From Youxingia wuxianensis (GTDB lineage: Bacteria; Bacillota; Clostridia; Oscillospirales; Ruminococcaceae), in assembly GCF_014385085.1 (NCBI RefSeq), contig NZ_JACRTD010000002.1:1-64000 (forward strand): DNA of 64,000 nt. Direction: 5' to 3'. The translations under genes were made by a program, and so were the position numbers. The stretch's first letter is position 1, and every line of letters starts with the position of its first letter. Below are positions 51,434 through 59,313 of the stretch, piece by piece. The notes below the pieces were generated by a model, which saw only the letters and a program-made list of their open reading frames with translations, searched no databases and was not told the DNA's origin.

Positions 51434-52435
51434 ATGTCCATTGAAACATTCATTTCCGCTCCAAGCTTTACCCAGCTATGCGATAAGGTAAATGAAATTA
51501 TCGGAGAGCTTTCTGGTATTGTCCGCCTGGACAGCGCCCCGTTTGTAAGCGCGCTGATAGAGAAAATCAACGAATGCGCGGCGGCGGTCCAGGTTGAACC
51601 GTTATCCGCATCTCCAGCAAGGACGCAGCTGCTGGATAAGGTCAATGAACTGGCAGAAGCAGTCTCCGCTGTAACGCCGGCTGGATGGATATTTTATCAG
51701 GCCTTTATTCAAAACTCTACGTTTGTCGCTCCGGCGGATGGGAACTACCGCGTTTGGTGCATTGGGAAATGCGCGGATGGAGTTAACGACGCTCTGCGCA
51801 TTACAACCTCCGTATGGGGCGGCGCGGGCGGCGGCACAGGTGGGATGAGCTGCAGCGAGCTTTATTTCAACGCAGGAGATGAAGTAGCGATCACCGTCAC
51901 CGACAAAATTTCTTCCTTCGGCAGTTATATGACCTGTACCGCAGGGGAAGTGGGATTGTCGGAAACCCCCGGAGAGGTAGGTACCGCGTCGGGAGGGAAT
52001 GTCTATAACCTGGATGGAATTGTAGGCGGCGACGGTGTGTACTACTATCAGACCGATGGCCCGTCGTATCCCGGTTCGGATGGGCTTAACGGCGGGATGA
52101 AAGGCGGAGAACCCGGATGGAGCAAACCGGGACTGCGGCGAAGCGGCGGAGGCGGCGGAGGAGGTTCCCGGCTGCATGACGTATGTCCCTATGTATCCCC
52201 GCCCTATACCGATCTCTATCAGGCAGGATGCGGAGGAGACGGCAGAACTTCCACTGTAGGGGCGGATGGAACGCCCTACCCCGATTTGGTACTGTCAGCG
52301 GATATTCAGTTGTTTGGCGGCGGGGGAGGCAGCGGAGGGCACAGCGGGTCGCCGATGCCCATATCTCTTCTTACCAGAGGCGGCCAAGGAACTACCGGCA
52401 CCCCCGGCGTAATTATTATAGAAAGGAGCGCGTGA
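51434..52435 (+). CDS. Glycine-rich tail-tip/adhesin-like protein
   Basis: A 333-aa protein. The N-terminal 85 residues contain two related helical units (TQLCDKVNEIIGEL and TQLLDKVNELAEAV). The C-terminal 200 residues are Gly-rich (GGAGGGTGGM, RRSGGGGGGGS, FGGGGGSGGHSG), as in phage adhesins with polyglycine-helix sandwiches. AAAGGAGGCGG precedes the ATG. It follows the fibre gene by 12 bp and probably sits at the same structure. Confidence 0.7.
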   Translation: MSIETFISAPSFTQLCDKVNEIIGELSGIVRLDSAPFVSALIEKINECAAAVQVEPLSASPARTQLLDKVNELAEAVSAVTPAGWIFYQAFIQNSTFVAPADGNYRVWCIGKCADGVNDALRITTSVWGGAGGGTGGMSCSELYFNAGDEVAITVTDKISSFGSYMTCTAGEVGLSETPGEVGTASGGNVYNLDGIVGGDGVYYYQTDGPSYPGSDGLNGGMKGGEPGWSKPGLRRSGGGGGGGSRLHDVCPYVSPPYTDLYQAGCGGDGRTSTVGADGTPYPDLVLSADIQLFGGGGGSGGHSGSPMPISLLTRGGQGTTGTPGVIIIERSA

Positions 52436-52439
52436 TCGC

Positions 52440-52835
52440 TTGGTTTATGCATATGTACAATATGGAACAGTGATGATGGTGGAAAGAAGGACGGAAGATT
52501 CTGACGACCCGGCCGCCATAAAACAATATTATACGGCTCAATTTCTACCCAACTTTATTCCGGTTCCACAGGAGATAAAAAATAAGGTCCGTGCCGGATG
52601 GTTGTTTGACTATGATAAGGGATTTCATGAACCGGAGGACTTTGAAATTAATCCACAAACCCATGAAATGTATCTTCCCAGCAGTATATCGCCGCAGGAC
52701 TATTATACTACGTCTCAATTGGCCCAAAGGGTTCCGGAAATGACGATAGAGTATGATCAGTTTATTCTGGAGCTGGATTATCGGCTTACCTTAGCGGAAG
52801 AGCAGCTGCAAAAACTCAGGGAGGCAAATAAATGA
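52440..52835 (+). CDS. Tail-region accessory protein, unknown
   Basis: A 131-aa protein without a family I can name with confidence. The C-terminus (LDYRLTLAEEQLQKLREANK) is a short coiled coil, and position between a fibre gene and an XkdX-like gene matches XkdW-type accessory proteins. Start is probably TTG 52440 with AAGGAG about 11 nt upstream; an internal ATG pair follows 11 codons later. Confidence 0.6.
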   Translation: MVYAYVQYGTVMMVERRTEDSDDPAAIKQYYTAQFLPNFIPVPQEIKNKVRAGWLFDYDKGFHEPEDFEINPQTHEMYLPSSISPQDYYTTSQLAQRVPEMTIEYDQFILELDYRLTLAEEQLQKLREANK

Positions 52836-52972
52836 TATACTTTATTTTAAAACGGATCATTTCTAATGGGTTTTATGAAAAAGAAGAAATTTCAAGAAAG
52901 CTTGTGTTCTATTTCCAGGCAAACCGTATAACAAGGGAAGAATTTGATGAATTAACCGCCCTGATGGATTAG
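52832..52972 (+). CDS. XkdX-like small phage protein
   Basis: A 46-aa protein of the pattern IYFILKRIISNGFYEKEEI, then NRITREEFDELTALM, which is typical of the short XkdX-like proteins found after tail-fibre genes in Firmicutes phages. It overlaps the previous stop by 4 nt (ATGA). Role unknown. Confidence 0.7.
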   Translation: MIYFILKRIISNGFYEKEEISRKLVFYFQANRITREEFDELTALMD

Positions 52973-53175
52973 CGGATTTTGTACTGGCGCATATAATGAA
53001 AAGGAAACAGGCACAGGAAAACTCAGCCCCTTGGAGGCTTTTCATTTGATGTGTGGAAGTTATTCCTGGGCCTGTCCTCCCTTGGATAAGTAATATGTCC
53101 TATCCCGACCGCGCCGGGACAGGAATATTTTGAATAAATTTATGCCGGGTGCGGCGGCGGAATGGACGATGCAAC
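52973..53175. other. Gene-free stretch before endolysin
   Basis: No convincing gene. A holin would be expected here, but no membrane ORF is seen. CTATCCCG and CGGGACAG near 53098-53122 form a small hairpin. A 14-codon ORF with GGAGG upstream lies at about 53048-53092; too short to call. Confidence 0.4.
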
Positions 53176-53979
53176 ATGATAAAAGGCGTAGATACGTCGT
53201 CTAATAATAGCAATGGGACCGGCAAGGTGGACTTCCGGGCAATTAAGACTTCCGGCCGGCAGTTTGCTATGATCCGGGTTGGATACGGCAGATGGGAAAA
53301 CGGCGAATTTGTCGGCTATATCTCCCAGTCCTTTGCTCCCCAGATCCAAGCGGCCCTGGCGGCGGGGCTTGATACCGGAGTTTACTGGTTCACCTATGCG
53401 GTGACAGAGGAACAGGCCCGCATTGAGGCGAGGGCCTGTCTAAAGGCGATAGAACCTTATACTCTTACTTTCCCAGTGGCTTTTGATCAGGAATATGTCC
53501 CTTCTATTCAGGCGCTTACGACAGAAGAAAGGACCAATATCTGCATTGCGTTTCTGGAGGAGATTAAGGCCGCGGGCTATTATCCCATGCTTTATGGCTC
53601 CAAGGATTGGCTGGAGAACTGGCTGGACGGTTCCCGGCTGGAGGACTATGACAAATGGGTGGCCCAATACGCGCCTAAGCTTACCTACAAAGGAAACGTA
53701 GGTATGTGGCAGTATACCGGCAGCGGAATTATCAGCGGGGTGCAGGGACCTATTGACCTGGATTTGGCGTATAAAGATTATCCATCTATTATCGGCGGCC
53801 AGGAAGATAACCCAGAGACGCCCCAACTTCCGGATCCTCCTGAAAAACCGGAACAGCCAGAAGAGCCGGACACTCCTGGGGAGAGCCTGCTGGAAGAGTT
53901 AATTAGGGAACTGGAAAAAATCTTTGAAGCGATTAAGAAAGAGATGGACCAATTTATAAACAATCTCAAAAAGCTGTAA
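53176..53979 (+). CDS. GH25 family lysozyme (endolysin)
   Basis: A 267-aa glycoside hydrolase family 25 muramidase. Substrate-fold residues appear in KGVDTSSNN, AMIRVGYG, the catalytic acidic pair in VAFDQEY (about residues 99-105) and WQYTGSG with DLDLAY. After a Pro/Glu linker (about 218-235) the C-terminus is an amphipathic helix (EELIRELEKIFEAIKKEMDQF) rather than a classical wall-binding domain. ATG 53176 begins the catalytic domain; GTG 53149 is an alternative. No holin is adjacent. Confidence 0.9.
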   Translation: MIKGVDTSSNNSNGTGKVDFRAIKTSGRQFAMIRVGYGRWENGEFVGYISQSFAPQIQAALAAGLDTGVYWFTYAVTEEQARIEARACLKAIEPYTLTFPVAFDQEYVPSIQALTTEERTNICIAFLEEIKAAGYYPMLYGSKDWLENWLDGSRLEDYDKWVAQYAPKLTYKGNVGMWQYTGSGIISGVQGPIDLDLAYKDYPSIIGGQEDNPETPQLPDPPEKPEQPEEPDTPGESLLEELIRELEKIFEAIKKEMDQFINNLKKL

Positions 53980-54001
53980 AAACCCTTGTCACAATAAACA
54001 G

Positions 54002-54034
54002 GCCGGGAAGAGAGAACTATTCTCTCTTCCCGGC
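54002..54034 (+). terminator. Strong hairpin after the endolysin gene
   Basis: GCCGGGAAGAGAGAA (54002-54016) pairs perfectly with TTCTCTCTTCCCGGC (54020-54034) around CTA. The tail (TACATTATT) is only partly T-rich. It separates element genes from the outward promoter. Confidence 0.75.
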
Positions 54035-54041
54035 TACATTA

Positions 54042-54070
54042 TTGCTACAGAAGGGGGATTGTGTTATAAT
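54042..54070 (+). promoter_or_regulatory. Outward promoter at the right edge of the element
   Basis: TTGCTA (54042-54047), 17 bp, perfect TATAAT (54065-54070). The transcript would start about 25 bp before attR and read into the 3' half of the interrupted gene and perhaps thyX-tmk. Confidence 0.72.
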
Positions 54071-54100
54071 TTATTCGCTAAAGGGTTCTTTTTCAATAGG

Positions 54101-54143
54101 TTCCCTCCTGCCCCATGTTCAGACAAAGATTGTTTGGAAGACC
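54101..54143 (+). other. attR of the intervening element
   Basis: Right junction. The element arm TTCCCTCCTGC (54101-54111) is the exact reverse complement of 47665-47675; the shared GA is at 54122-54123; host coding DNA follows. Around GA, the left and right copies agree at 12 of 17 positions from TGT onward. Confidence 0.8.
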
Positions 54144-54811
54144 TGCAAGTGTTCTTTACCGACCGCACCCAGCCGGTAATTGACAACGCTATCAGCATCA
54201 AGTGCAAAGATGTTGAAATTATTACTGTATATCTTGATGTGGAGCCGGTGCCCTTTAACAAAGGCTTTTACTCTGTGGACATAACGTTTTTCTTCAAGGT
54301 AACTCTTGGCGCGTATACATCTCCAGCGGCACCGCCGGCAACCGTAGTAGGCGTAGCGGCCTTTTCGAAAAAAGTGATCCTTTACGGCAGCGATGGGAAT
54401 GTGAAAGTGTATACTTCCACCGATCCGCGCAACTGTACGGAGCACGACAATACCAATATGCCCAAAGCCAGCGTGCATGTGGTAGATCCAATGTGCCTGA
54501 GCGCGAAAGTGGTAGACTGCGGATGCCGCCATTTTGACAGCGGGATTTCTTTGCCCAGCGCAATCTGCAGCCGGTTTGACGGCGACTTCACCTGCGTGAA
54601 GCCGGAAAAAGTGGTTTTGATCACCATCGGTCTATTTACCATTGTGCAGCTGGAACGCAGTGTGCAGATGATGATCCCGGCATACGATTATGCGGTGCCT
54701 GACAAAGAAAGCGTAAATACCACCGACGATCCATGCGAAGTATTTAAAAAGATTAAATTCCCGGTAAATCAGTTTTTCCCTCCCAAACTTAACGAAATGG
54801 ATCAACTGTAA
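54122..54811 (+). CDS. 3' half of gene interrupted by the element
   Basis: From the shared GA the frame reads DKDCLEDLQVFFTDR and continues for 229 codons. Joined to residues 1-33 of the 5' half it gives a 262-aa protein. It is beta-rich, with VDPMCLSAKVVDCGC and a C-terminal KIKFPVNQFFPP; no signal peptide. I recognise from memory a clostridial family with the continuous form and unknown function. Upstream of the junction the frame runs back to TTG 54059 inside the element, but those residues are element DNA. No good start and ribosome site serve this half alone. Confidence 0.8.
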   Translation, partial: DKDCLEDLQVFFTDRTQPVIDNAISIKCKDVEIITVYLDVEPVPFNKGFYSVDITFFFKVTLGAYTSPAAPPATVVGVAAFSKKVILYGSDGNVKVYTSTDPRNCTEHDNTNMPKASVHVVDPMCLSAKVVDCGCRHFDSGISLPSAICSRFDGDFTCVKPEKVVLITIGLFTIVQLERSVQMMIPAYDYAVPDKESVNTTDDPCEVFKKIKFPVNQFFPPKLNEMDQL

Positions 54812-54818
54812 AAAAACA

Positions 54819-54886
54819 GCGGGTGCAGGGAACTTCCTTTCACCCGCCGGTACATAAAAAATAGGGGCAAGTGGTACGCCTGCCCC
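54819..54886 (+). other. Two hairpins between the split gene and thyX
   Basis: GCGGGTG (54819-54825) pairs with CACCCGC (54841-54847), and GGGGCA (54864-54869) pairs with TGCCCC (54881-54886). Neither has a T-run. They may be weak terminators or leader structures of thyX. Confidence 0.4.
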
Positions 54887-54914
54887 ATAGGATAAGCAAT
54901 AGGAGGACAAGCCC

Positions 54915-55697
54915 ATGCCAAAGGTAACATTGATCAGCTATACCCCAGAACCGGAAAAAACCATCGCCGCCGCCGCGAAACTATGCTATTCTTCGGCCAC
55001 TATCGATACGCTGATGGATAATCTTACCCAGGAGAAAGCATCAGATTTTGTGCAGATGCTGGCGGAAATCGGGCATGAAAGCCCGATTGAACATGCGAAT
55101 TTTACCTTTGGTATTGAAGGAGTGTCCCGGGCGTTTCTGGCGCAGATTACCCGGCATAGAATAGCCTCTTACAGCGTACAAAGCCAGAGGTATGTAAAGG
55201 AGGTCAGCTTTGAATATGTGCTGCCTCCAGAAGTGGCTTGTGTGCCTGAGGCGGCAAAAGAATTTAAAAAAGCAATGGAAAATGCGCAGGAGAGCTATGA
55301 TAAAATCACCGATATATTAAAAGAAAAACATTATGCCCAGCTGATAGCGCAAGGCAAAGATGAAAAAACAGCCCGCAGAAACGCGGAAAAACAGGCGATT
55401 GAGGATGCGCGGTTTGTACTTCCTAACGCCTGTGATACCAAGATGATCCTCACTATGAACGCCAGAAGCCTTTTGAACTTTTTTTCTCACCGGTGCTGTA
55501 TGCGGGCGCAATGGGAGATTAGACAGGTGGCGGACCAGATGCTGGCGTTGGTATCCTCTGTGGCGCCCACCCTGTTTGCCAAAGCGGGAGCGCCTTGTGT
55601 AAGAGGCGCCTGTCCCGAGGGAAAAATGTCCTGCGGAAAGCCTTTAGAGATGAGGGAGCATATGCAGCAGGTAAAAAAAGGCGGGACAGAAAAATGA
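54915..55697 (+). CDS. thyX: FAD-dependent thymidylate synthase
   Basis: A 260-aa ThyX making dTMP from dUMP with methylene-THF, FAD and NADPH. The ThyX motif [14 protein letters not shown] (RHRxxSxxxxSxR) starts near residue 80; [24 protein letters not shown] is the second conserved part. ThyX use is common in clostridia that lack ThyA. AGGAGG precedes the ATG. Its stop overlaps the tmk start by 4 nt, so dTMP synthesis and its phosphorylation are coupled. Confidence 0.95.
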   Translation: MPKVTLISYTPEPEKTIAAAAKLCYSSATIDTLMDNLTQEKASDFVQMLAEIGHESPIEHANFTFGIEGVSRAFLAQITRHRIASYSVQSQRYVKEVSFEYVLPPEVACVPEAAKEFKKAMENAQESYDKITDILKEKHYAQLIAQGKDEKTARRNAEKQAIEDARFVLPNACDTKMILTMNARSLLNFFSHRCCMRAQWEIRQVADQMLALVSSVAPTLFAKAGAPCVRGACPEGKMSCGKPLEMREHMQQVKKGGTEK

Positions 55698-56353
55698 CGG
55701 GAAAACTGATTGTGATCGATGGCCTGGATGGTTCCGGCAAACAAACACAGACGCAACTGCTATATGACCGGCTGACTTCCCAGGGAACGCCGGTTCGCTC
55801 GGTAAGCTTTCCAGATTATAAAGAGCCTTCCTCCGCACTGGTAAAAATGTATCTTGCCGGCGAGCTGGGACAGGCGGAAGAAGTGAGCGCGTATGCCGCC
55901 AGCAGCTTTTATGCGGTGGATCGATACGCAAGCTACAATAAATTTTGGAAAAATGATTATCTTTCGGGATATACTATTATTGCCGACCGGTACGCGACCT
56001 CCAATATTATCCACCAAATGTCCAAGCTGCCCAAAGAGCAGTGGAAAGATTTCCTTTGCTGGATGGAGGATTTCGAGTACAGTAAGCTGGCTCTTCCACG
56101 TCCGGACCGGGTGATTTACCTGGATATGAATCCAGAGGTTTCCCGCGAGCTGTTAAGCCGCCGGTATCATGGGGATGAGAAGAAAAAAGACATTCACGAA
56201 GCCAACTTCAATTATCTGTTAAAATGCCGGGACTGTGCGTTGTATGCGGCCCAGCACCTTCTATGGAAAGTGGTGCGCTGTTCCGACGAGAAAGCGCCGT
56301 ATCCAGTGCGGCAGATTGCACAGATGGTATACGAAGCGGCAAAATTGGATTGA
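55694..56353 (+). CDS. tmk: Thymidylate kinase
   Basis: A 219-aa kinase converting dTMP to dTDP. The P-loop [10 protein letters not shown] lies at about residues 10-19, [11 protein letters not shown] is the DR(Y/H) motif, and [14 protein letters not shown] is the lid area. The P-loop has KQ rather than KT/KS, as in a clostridial and eukaryote-like subgroup. Start ATG 55694 sits in the thyX stop (ATGA). Confidence 0.93.
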   Translation: MTGKLIVIDGLDGSGKQTQTQLLYDRLTSQGTPVRSVSFPDYKEPSSALVKMYLAGELGQAEEVSAYAASSFYAVDRYASYNKFWKNDYLSGYTIIADRYATSNIIHQMSKLPKEQWKDFLCWMEDFEYSKLALPRPDRVIYLDMNPEVSRELLSRRYHGDEKKKDIHEANFNYLLKCRDCALYAAQHLLWKVVRCSDEKAPYPVRQIAQMVYEAAKLD

Positions 56354-56408
56354 CATAGAAACTGTGGGATTGGGCGCAAAATCCACCCAAAAGGATGGAT
56401 TATAAAAA

Positions 56409-57308
56409 ATGGTTGATTTTCATCCCATTGAGATGAAAGACAGAGAATGGATCGAACCTTTTTTACAGGCGGCTGATCTTCGGGGAAGCGAATATTCTTT
56501 CGCCAATAGTTTTAATTGGCGAAAAGTCCATGATATCCAGGTAGCCCGGCAGGACGGCTTTTATTTTGTCATGGCGGGTAAAGGAAAAAAGAAAAGTTAT
56601 CTGTATCCTATTGGGCAAGGGGACAAGCTTCAGGCGATTGAAAGTTTGGTTACAGACGCAAGGGAGCGAAAAACACCTTTTTCCATACATGGGATGCTTA
56701 CAGAACAAACGAGAGAACTGGACAGTCTGTTTCCGGGAAGGTTTGTTTTTTTTGAAACCCGGGATCTTTACGATTATATTTACAGCAGAGAATCCTTAGC
56801 TGGTTTGGCGGGGAAAAAATTACATGCCAAACGCAATCATATCAATAAATTTAAAGCACTGAATAATTGGAGCTATGAACCCATCAGCCGAGAGAATATT
56901 GAGCAGTGCTGGGAGATGAATCGCCAGTGGTGTATCCAGCAAGGCTGCGGGGAAGATCCGGGACTGCGGGAAGAAGCATGCGCGGTGAGAAGCTGTTTTG
57001 AGCATTACTTTTCTCTGGAGATGCAGGGCGGCCTTCTCAAAAGCGATGGCCGGGTGATCGCTTATACCATGGGGAAACCTCTTTGCAGCGATACGTTTAT
57101 CGTGCATATTGAAAAAGCTTTTGCGGAGATTCAAGGGGCGTACCCAATGATTAACCAGCAGTTTGTCCTTCATGCCTGCGAAGGATTTTCGTATATCAAC
57201 CGGGAAGAAGATACTGGGAAAGAGGGACTCCGAAAGGCAAAGCTGTCTTACTATCCGTCGATCCTGCTGGAGAAATATACCGCTTCCCTAAAAGGGGGGG
57301 CAAAATGA
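56409..57308 (+). CDS. DUF2156 protein (aminoacyl-transfer GNAT-like fold)
   Basis: A 299-aa protein of the DUF2156 family, related to the C-terminal domain of MprF-type phosphatidylglycerol lysyltransferases. LHAKRNHINKFK (about 139-150) and the late LRKAKLSYYPSILLEKY are family marks. No membrane domain is present, so it is the soluble form; substrate unknown. GGATGG lies about 9 nt before the ATG. It overlaps the next acetyltransferase gene by 4 nt. Confidence 0.85.
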   Translation: MVDFHPIEMKDREWIEPFLQAADLRGSEYSFANSFNWRKVHDIQVARQDGFYFVMAGKGKKKSYLYPIGQGDKLQAIESLVTDARERKTPFSIHGMLTEQTRELDSLFPGRFVFFETRDLYDYIYSRESLAGLAGKKLHAKRNHINKFKALNNWSYEPISRENIEQCWEMNRQWCIQQGCGEDPGLREEACAVRSCFEHYFSLEMQGGLLKSDGRVIAYTMGKPLCSDTFIVHIEKAFAEIQGAYPMINQQFVLHACEGFSYINREEDTGKEGLRKAKLSYYPSILLEKYTASLKGGAK

Positions 57309-58168
57309 TCCGCTTTGGGGACGAAGGGATGCGCCGGGAGCTGGCGGTCCTGTGGCGAGAATGTTTTGGCGACCCGGAAGAATACGCCAACCTGTTTTTT
57401 GACAACCATCCCCCAAAAAAGCATACGCTGGTATCTTTGGCTGGGGAGTGTCCGGTGTCCATGCTTTCTTTGCTGCCGGTAACGGCAGGGAAGGCGCAGG
57501 GCGGCTATATTTATGCCGTGGCAACAAAACCGGATTTTCGCAGGCGGGGGCTGGCAGGGGAACTGCTGCGGGCGGCGGAAAGACATCTTAAAGAGCAGGG
57601 GAAATCCTTTTCAGTCTTGACTCCTTCGATGCCAAGCCTATACAATTATTATGAGAAATACGGGTTTTATCCCCTATTTTCCTTGGGGGAAACTATTGTG
57701 CGGCGGGAAAAAATTCCAACCATACAAGATGGGGATATTCGCTCCTTGTCTTCGCGGGAATTTTTTTCTCTGCGAAAGGCCGCCTTTGAAAAAGACCGAT
57801 TGTTTATCGCCTGGGATGAAAATGAACTTTCTTACCGAAAGAAGGAAATTGCCTTAACCGGCGGGGAAATACTGGGCCTTTGCTGGAACCAGGCGCGGGG
57901 AGCGGCGGTATGCTATCCGGGGAAAGAGGAGATATTGATTAAAGAATTGGCTTTGGAGGAGGGACTTGCGCCGATACAGGCGCTGGGACTGTTAAAACGC
58001 AGGTACTCAGCGGGGTATTTCCGGCTGCGCCTGCCGTCGGACTATCCGTTTCCCGGTGGGCTTGCGGTAAGCAAAGCAGGATGTATCTGCTGGTATGATA
58101 ACCAAGTAAAAGAGGTTGTCCTGCGGGACAAAAGATTACAGCCATATATGAACTTGGTGCTTGACTAA
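57305..58168 (+). CDS. GNAT family acetyltransferase with C-terminal extension
   Basis: A 287-aa protein. The acetyl-CoA loop RRRGLAGELL follows VATKPDF near residues 74-90; SMPSLYNYYEKYGFYP is motif B. The 150-residue C-terminal part resembles Eis-like double-domain acetyltransferases. It is translationally coupled to the DUF2156 gene (ATGA), so the two may act together on an envelope or peptide substrate; inference. Confidence 0.85.
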   Translation: MIRFGDEGMRRELAVLWRECFGDPEEYANLFFDNHPPKKHTLVSLAGECPVSMLSLLPVTAGKAQGGYIYAVATKPDFRRRGLAGELLRAAERHLKEQGKSFSVLTPSMPSLYNYYEKYGFYPLFSLGETIVRREKIPTIQDGDIRSLSSREFFSLRKAAFEKDRLFIAWDENELSYRKKEIALTGGEILGLCWNQARGAAVCYPGKEEILIKELALEEGLAPIQALGLLKRRYSAGYFRLRLPSDYPFPGGLAVSKAGCICWYDNQVKEVVLRDKRLQPYMNLVLD

Positions 58169-58184
58169 AAGGAGGATGACAGAT

Positions 58185-58727
58185 ATGATTTACGTGTTTT
58201 TGGCCAATGGATGCGAGGAGATCGAGGCGCTGACGCCGGTAGATATCCTTCGCCGGGCAGAGCTTCCGGTAAAAACTGTAGGGGTGGGTTCCCGTCAGAT
58301 TACAGGTTCCCATGGGATAACTGTTTTGTGCGATATACAGGACAAAGACGCCGATCCGAAAGATTGTGAAATGATCGTATTGCCGGGAGGAATGCCGGGC
58401 ACCCTAAACCTGGAGCGCTCCCCCATTGTACAGTCGTTTGTTGATTTTGCCCACGCCAACGACAAATGGATCGGCGCAATCTGCGCGGCTCCTTCTATTT
58501 TAGGGCATAAAGGGCTATTAAAGGACAGAAAGGCCGTTTGCTTTCCCAGCTTTGAAGACCAGCTGGAAGGTGCGGAAATTCTGGAGGAGTCTGTTGTGAA
58601 AGACGGAAAAATAATTACCGCCAAAGGCGTCGGGGTGGCGGTTGAATTTGGACTGAAACTTACCGAGGCGCTCACCTCTCCGGCACGAGCGGCGATATTA
58701 AAGGATTCTCTGCAATGCGCAAGATAG
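58185..58727 (+). CDS. DJ-1/PfpI family protein
   Basis: A 180-aa DJ-1 family protein. The nucleophile-elbow cysteine is C100 in AICAAPSIL; the conserved glutamate is in GCEEIEALTP near residue 12; the last helix (KGVGVAVEFGLKL) is typical. Family members act as deglycases, chaperones or thiazole-related enzymes. The start at 58185 has AAGGAGG 9 nt upstream. It overlaps the next gene by 13 nt. Confidence 0.9.
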   Translation: MIYVFLANGCEEIEALTPVDILRRAELPVKTVGVGSRQITGSHGITVLCDIQDKDADPKDCEMIVLPGGMPGTLNLERSPIVQSFVDFAHANDKWIGAICAAPSILGHKGLLKDRKAVCFPSFEDQLEGAEILEESVVKDGKIITAKGVGVAVEFGLKLTEALTSPARAAILKDSLQCAR

Positions 58728-59308
58728 ATATTCGCCCCCTTAAGCAAAAATTAAGGGGAGAAATCAAAGAATGGCGCAAGTCTTTGCCCGCTGAGAGCAA
58801 AGGACAGGCCGACCGGCGAATACTAGACCGGCTGCGAAGCCTTAGAGAGTATGAGGGCTGTGAAACTGTGCTCGCTTATGTTTCCCTGCCTATCGAGGTG
58901 GATACGCTAAACTTAATTCAGGCGGCTTGGCAGGATGGGAAAAAAGTAGCGGCCCCCAGGTGCGTGCCGGGAACAAGGGATATGGAATTTTTCCTGATCT
59001 CCAGCTTTGAGCAGCTGGAACCGCAGACCTTTGGCGTGATGGAGCCAGTGCCGCATAAATGCAAAAAACTTGTCCAGTTTCATAACAGCATCTGTATTGT
59101 ACCCGCCTTAGCGTATGACCGGCAGGGATATCGTCTGGGATATGGGGCGGGATATTACGATCGGTTTTTATCTGGATATCCCGGGGAAAAAATTGGGATC
59201 GTTTATCAGGAAAATATGCGCCAGCACCTGTGGCATGGGAAATATGATGTACAGGTGGATTTAATTATCACCGAAAAACGCCTGTGGAGTATAAAAAGAC
59301 AACATTGA
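58715..59308 (+). CDS. 5-formyltetrahydrofolate cyclo-ligase
   Basis: A 197-aa enzyme (YgfA/Fau/YqgN type) that recycles 5-formyl-THF to methenyl-THF with ATP. The signature PALAYDRQGYRLGYGAGYYD lies near residues 130-149, and LAYVSLPIEVDT is the substrate part. The gene lies with thyX and on the same chromosomal side as folate-linked genes, consistent with one-carbon metabolism. It starts inside the end of the DJ-1 gene. Confidence 0.93.
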   Translation: MRKIDIRPLKQKLRGEIKEWRKSLPAESKGQADRRILDRLRSLREYEGCETVLAYVSLPIEVDTLNLIQAAWQDGKKVAAPRCVPGTRDMEFFLISSFEQLEPQTFGVMEPVPHKCKKLVQFHNSICIVPALAYDRQGYRLGYGAGYYDRFLSGYPGEKIGIVYQENMRQHLWHGKYDVQVDLIITEKRLWSIKRQH

Positions 59309-59313
59309 CAGCA

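Larger units (their letters stand above)
47655..54123. mobile_element. Skin-like 6,469-bp intervening element in a coding gene
   Basis: The element lies between two in-frame parts of one gene. Contents left to right: large serine recombinase (minus strand), SOS box and rightward promoter, three small regulatory or unknown ORFs, terminator, four tail-tip-like genes, GH25 endolysin, terminator, outward promoter. No capsid, portal, terminase, integrase accessory, replication or holin genes are seen, so it cannot be a complete phage. Size is given by the 6,469-bp offset between matching bases of attL and attR. The layout matches prophage-derived elements that interrupt sigK, spoVFB or spsM in other spore formers. 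Confidence 0.85.

Noticed and set aside
51602..52177. 191-codon frame antisense to the Gly-rich tail protein
   Set aside because: Shadow of Gly-rich coding sequence; no ribosome site or domain.
47641..54111. CTCCTG shared by both junctions as a direct-repeat core
   Set aside because: Joining there would shift the host frame; on the right side this hexamer belongs to the attP inverted-repeat arm.
54059..54811. Reading the right half as an intact 250-aa gene from TTG
   Set aside because: Its first 21 codons are element DNA containing the attP arm and a promoter -10; the family N-terminus is found instead at 47554.
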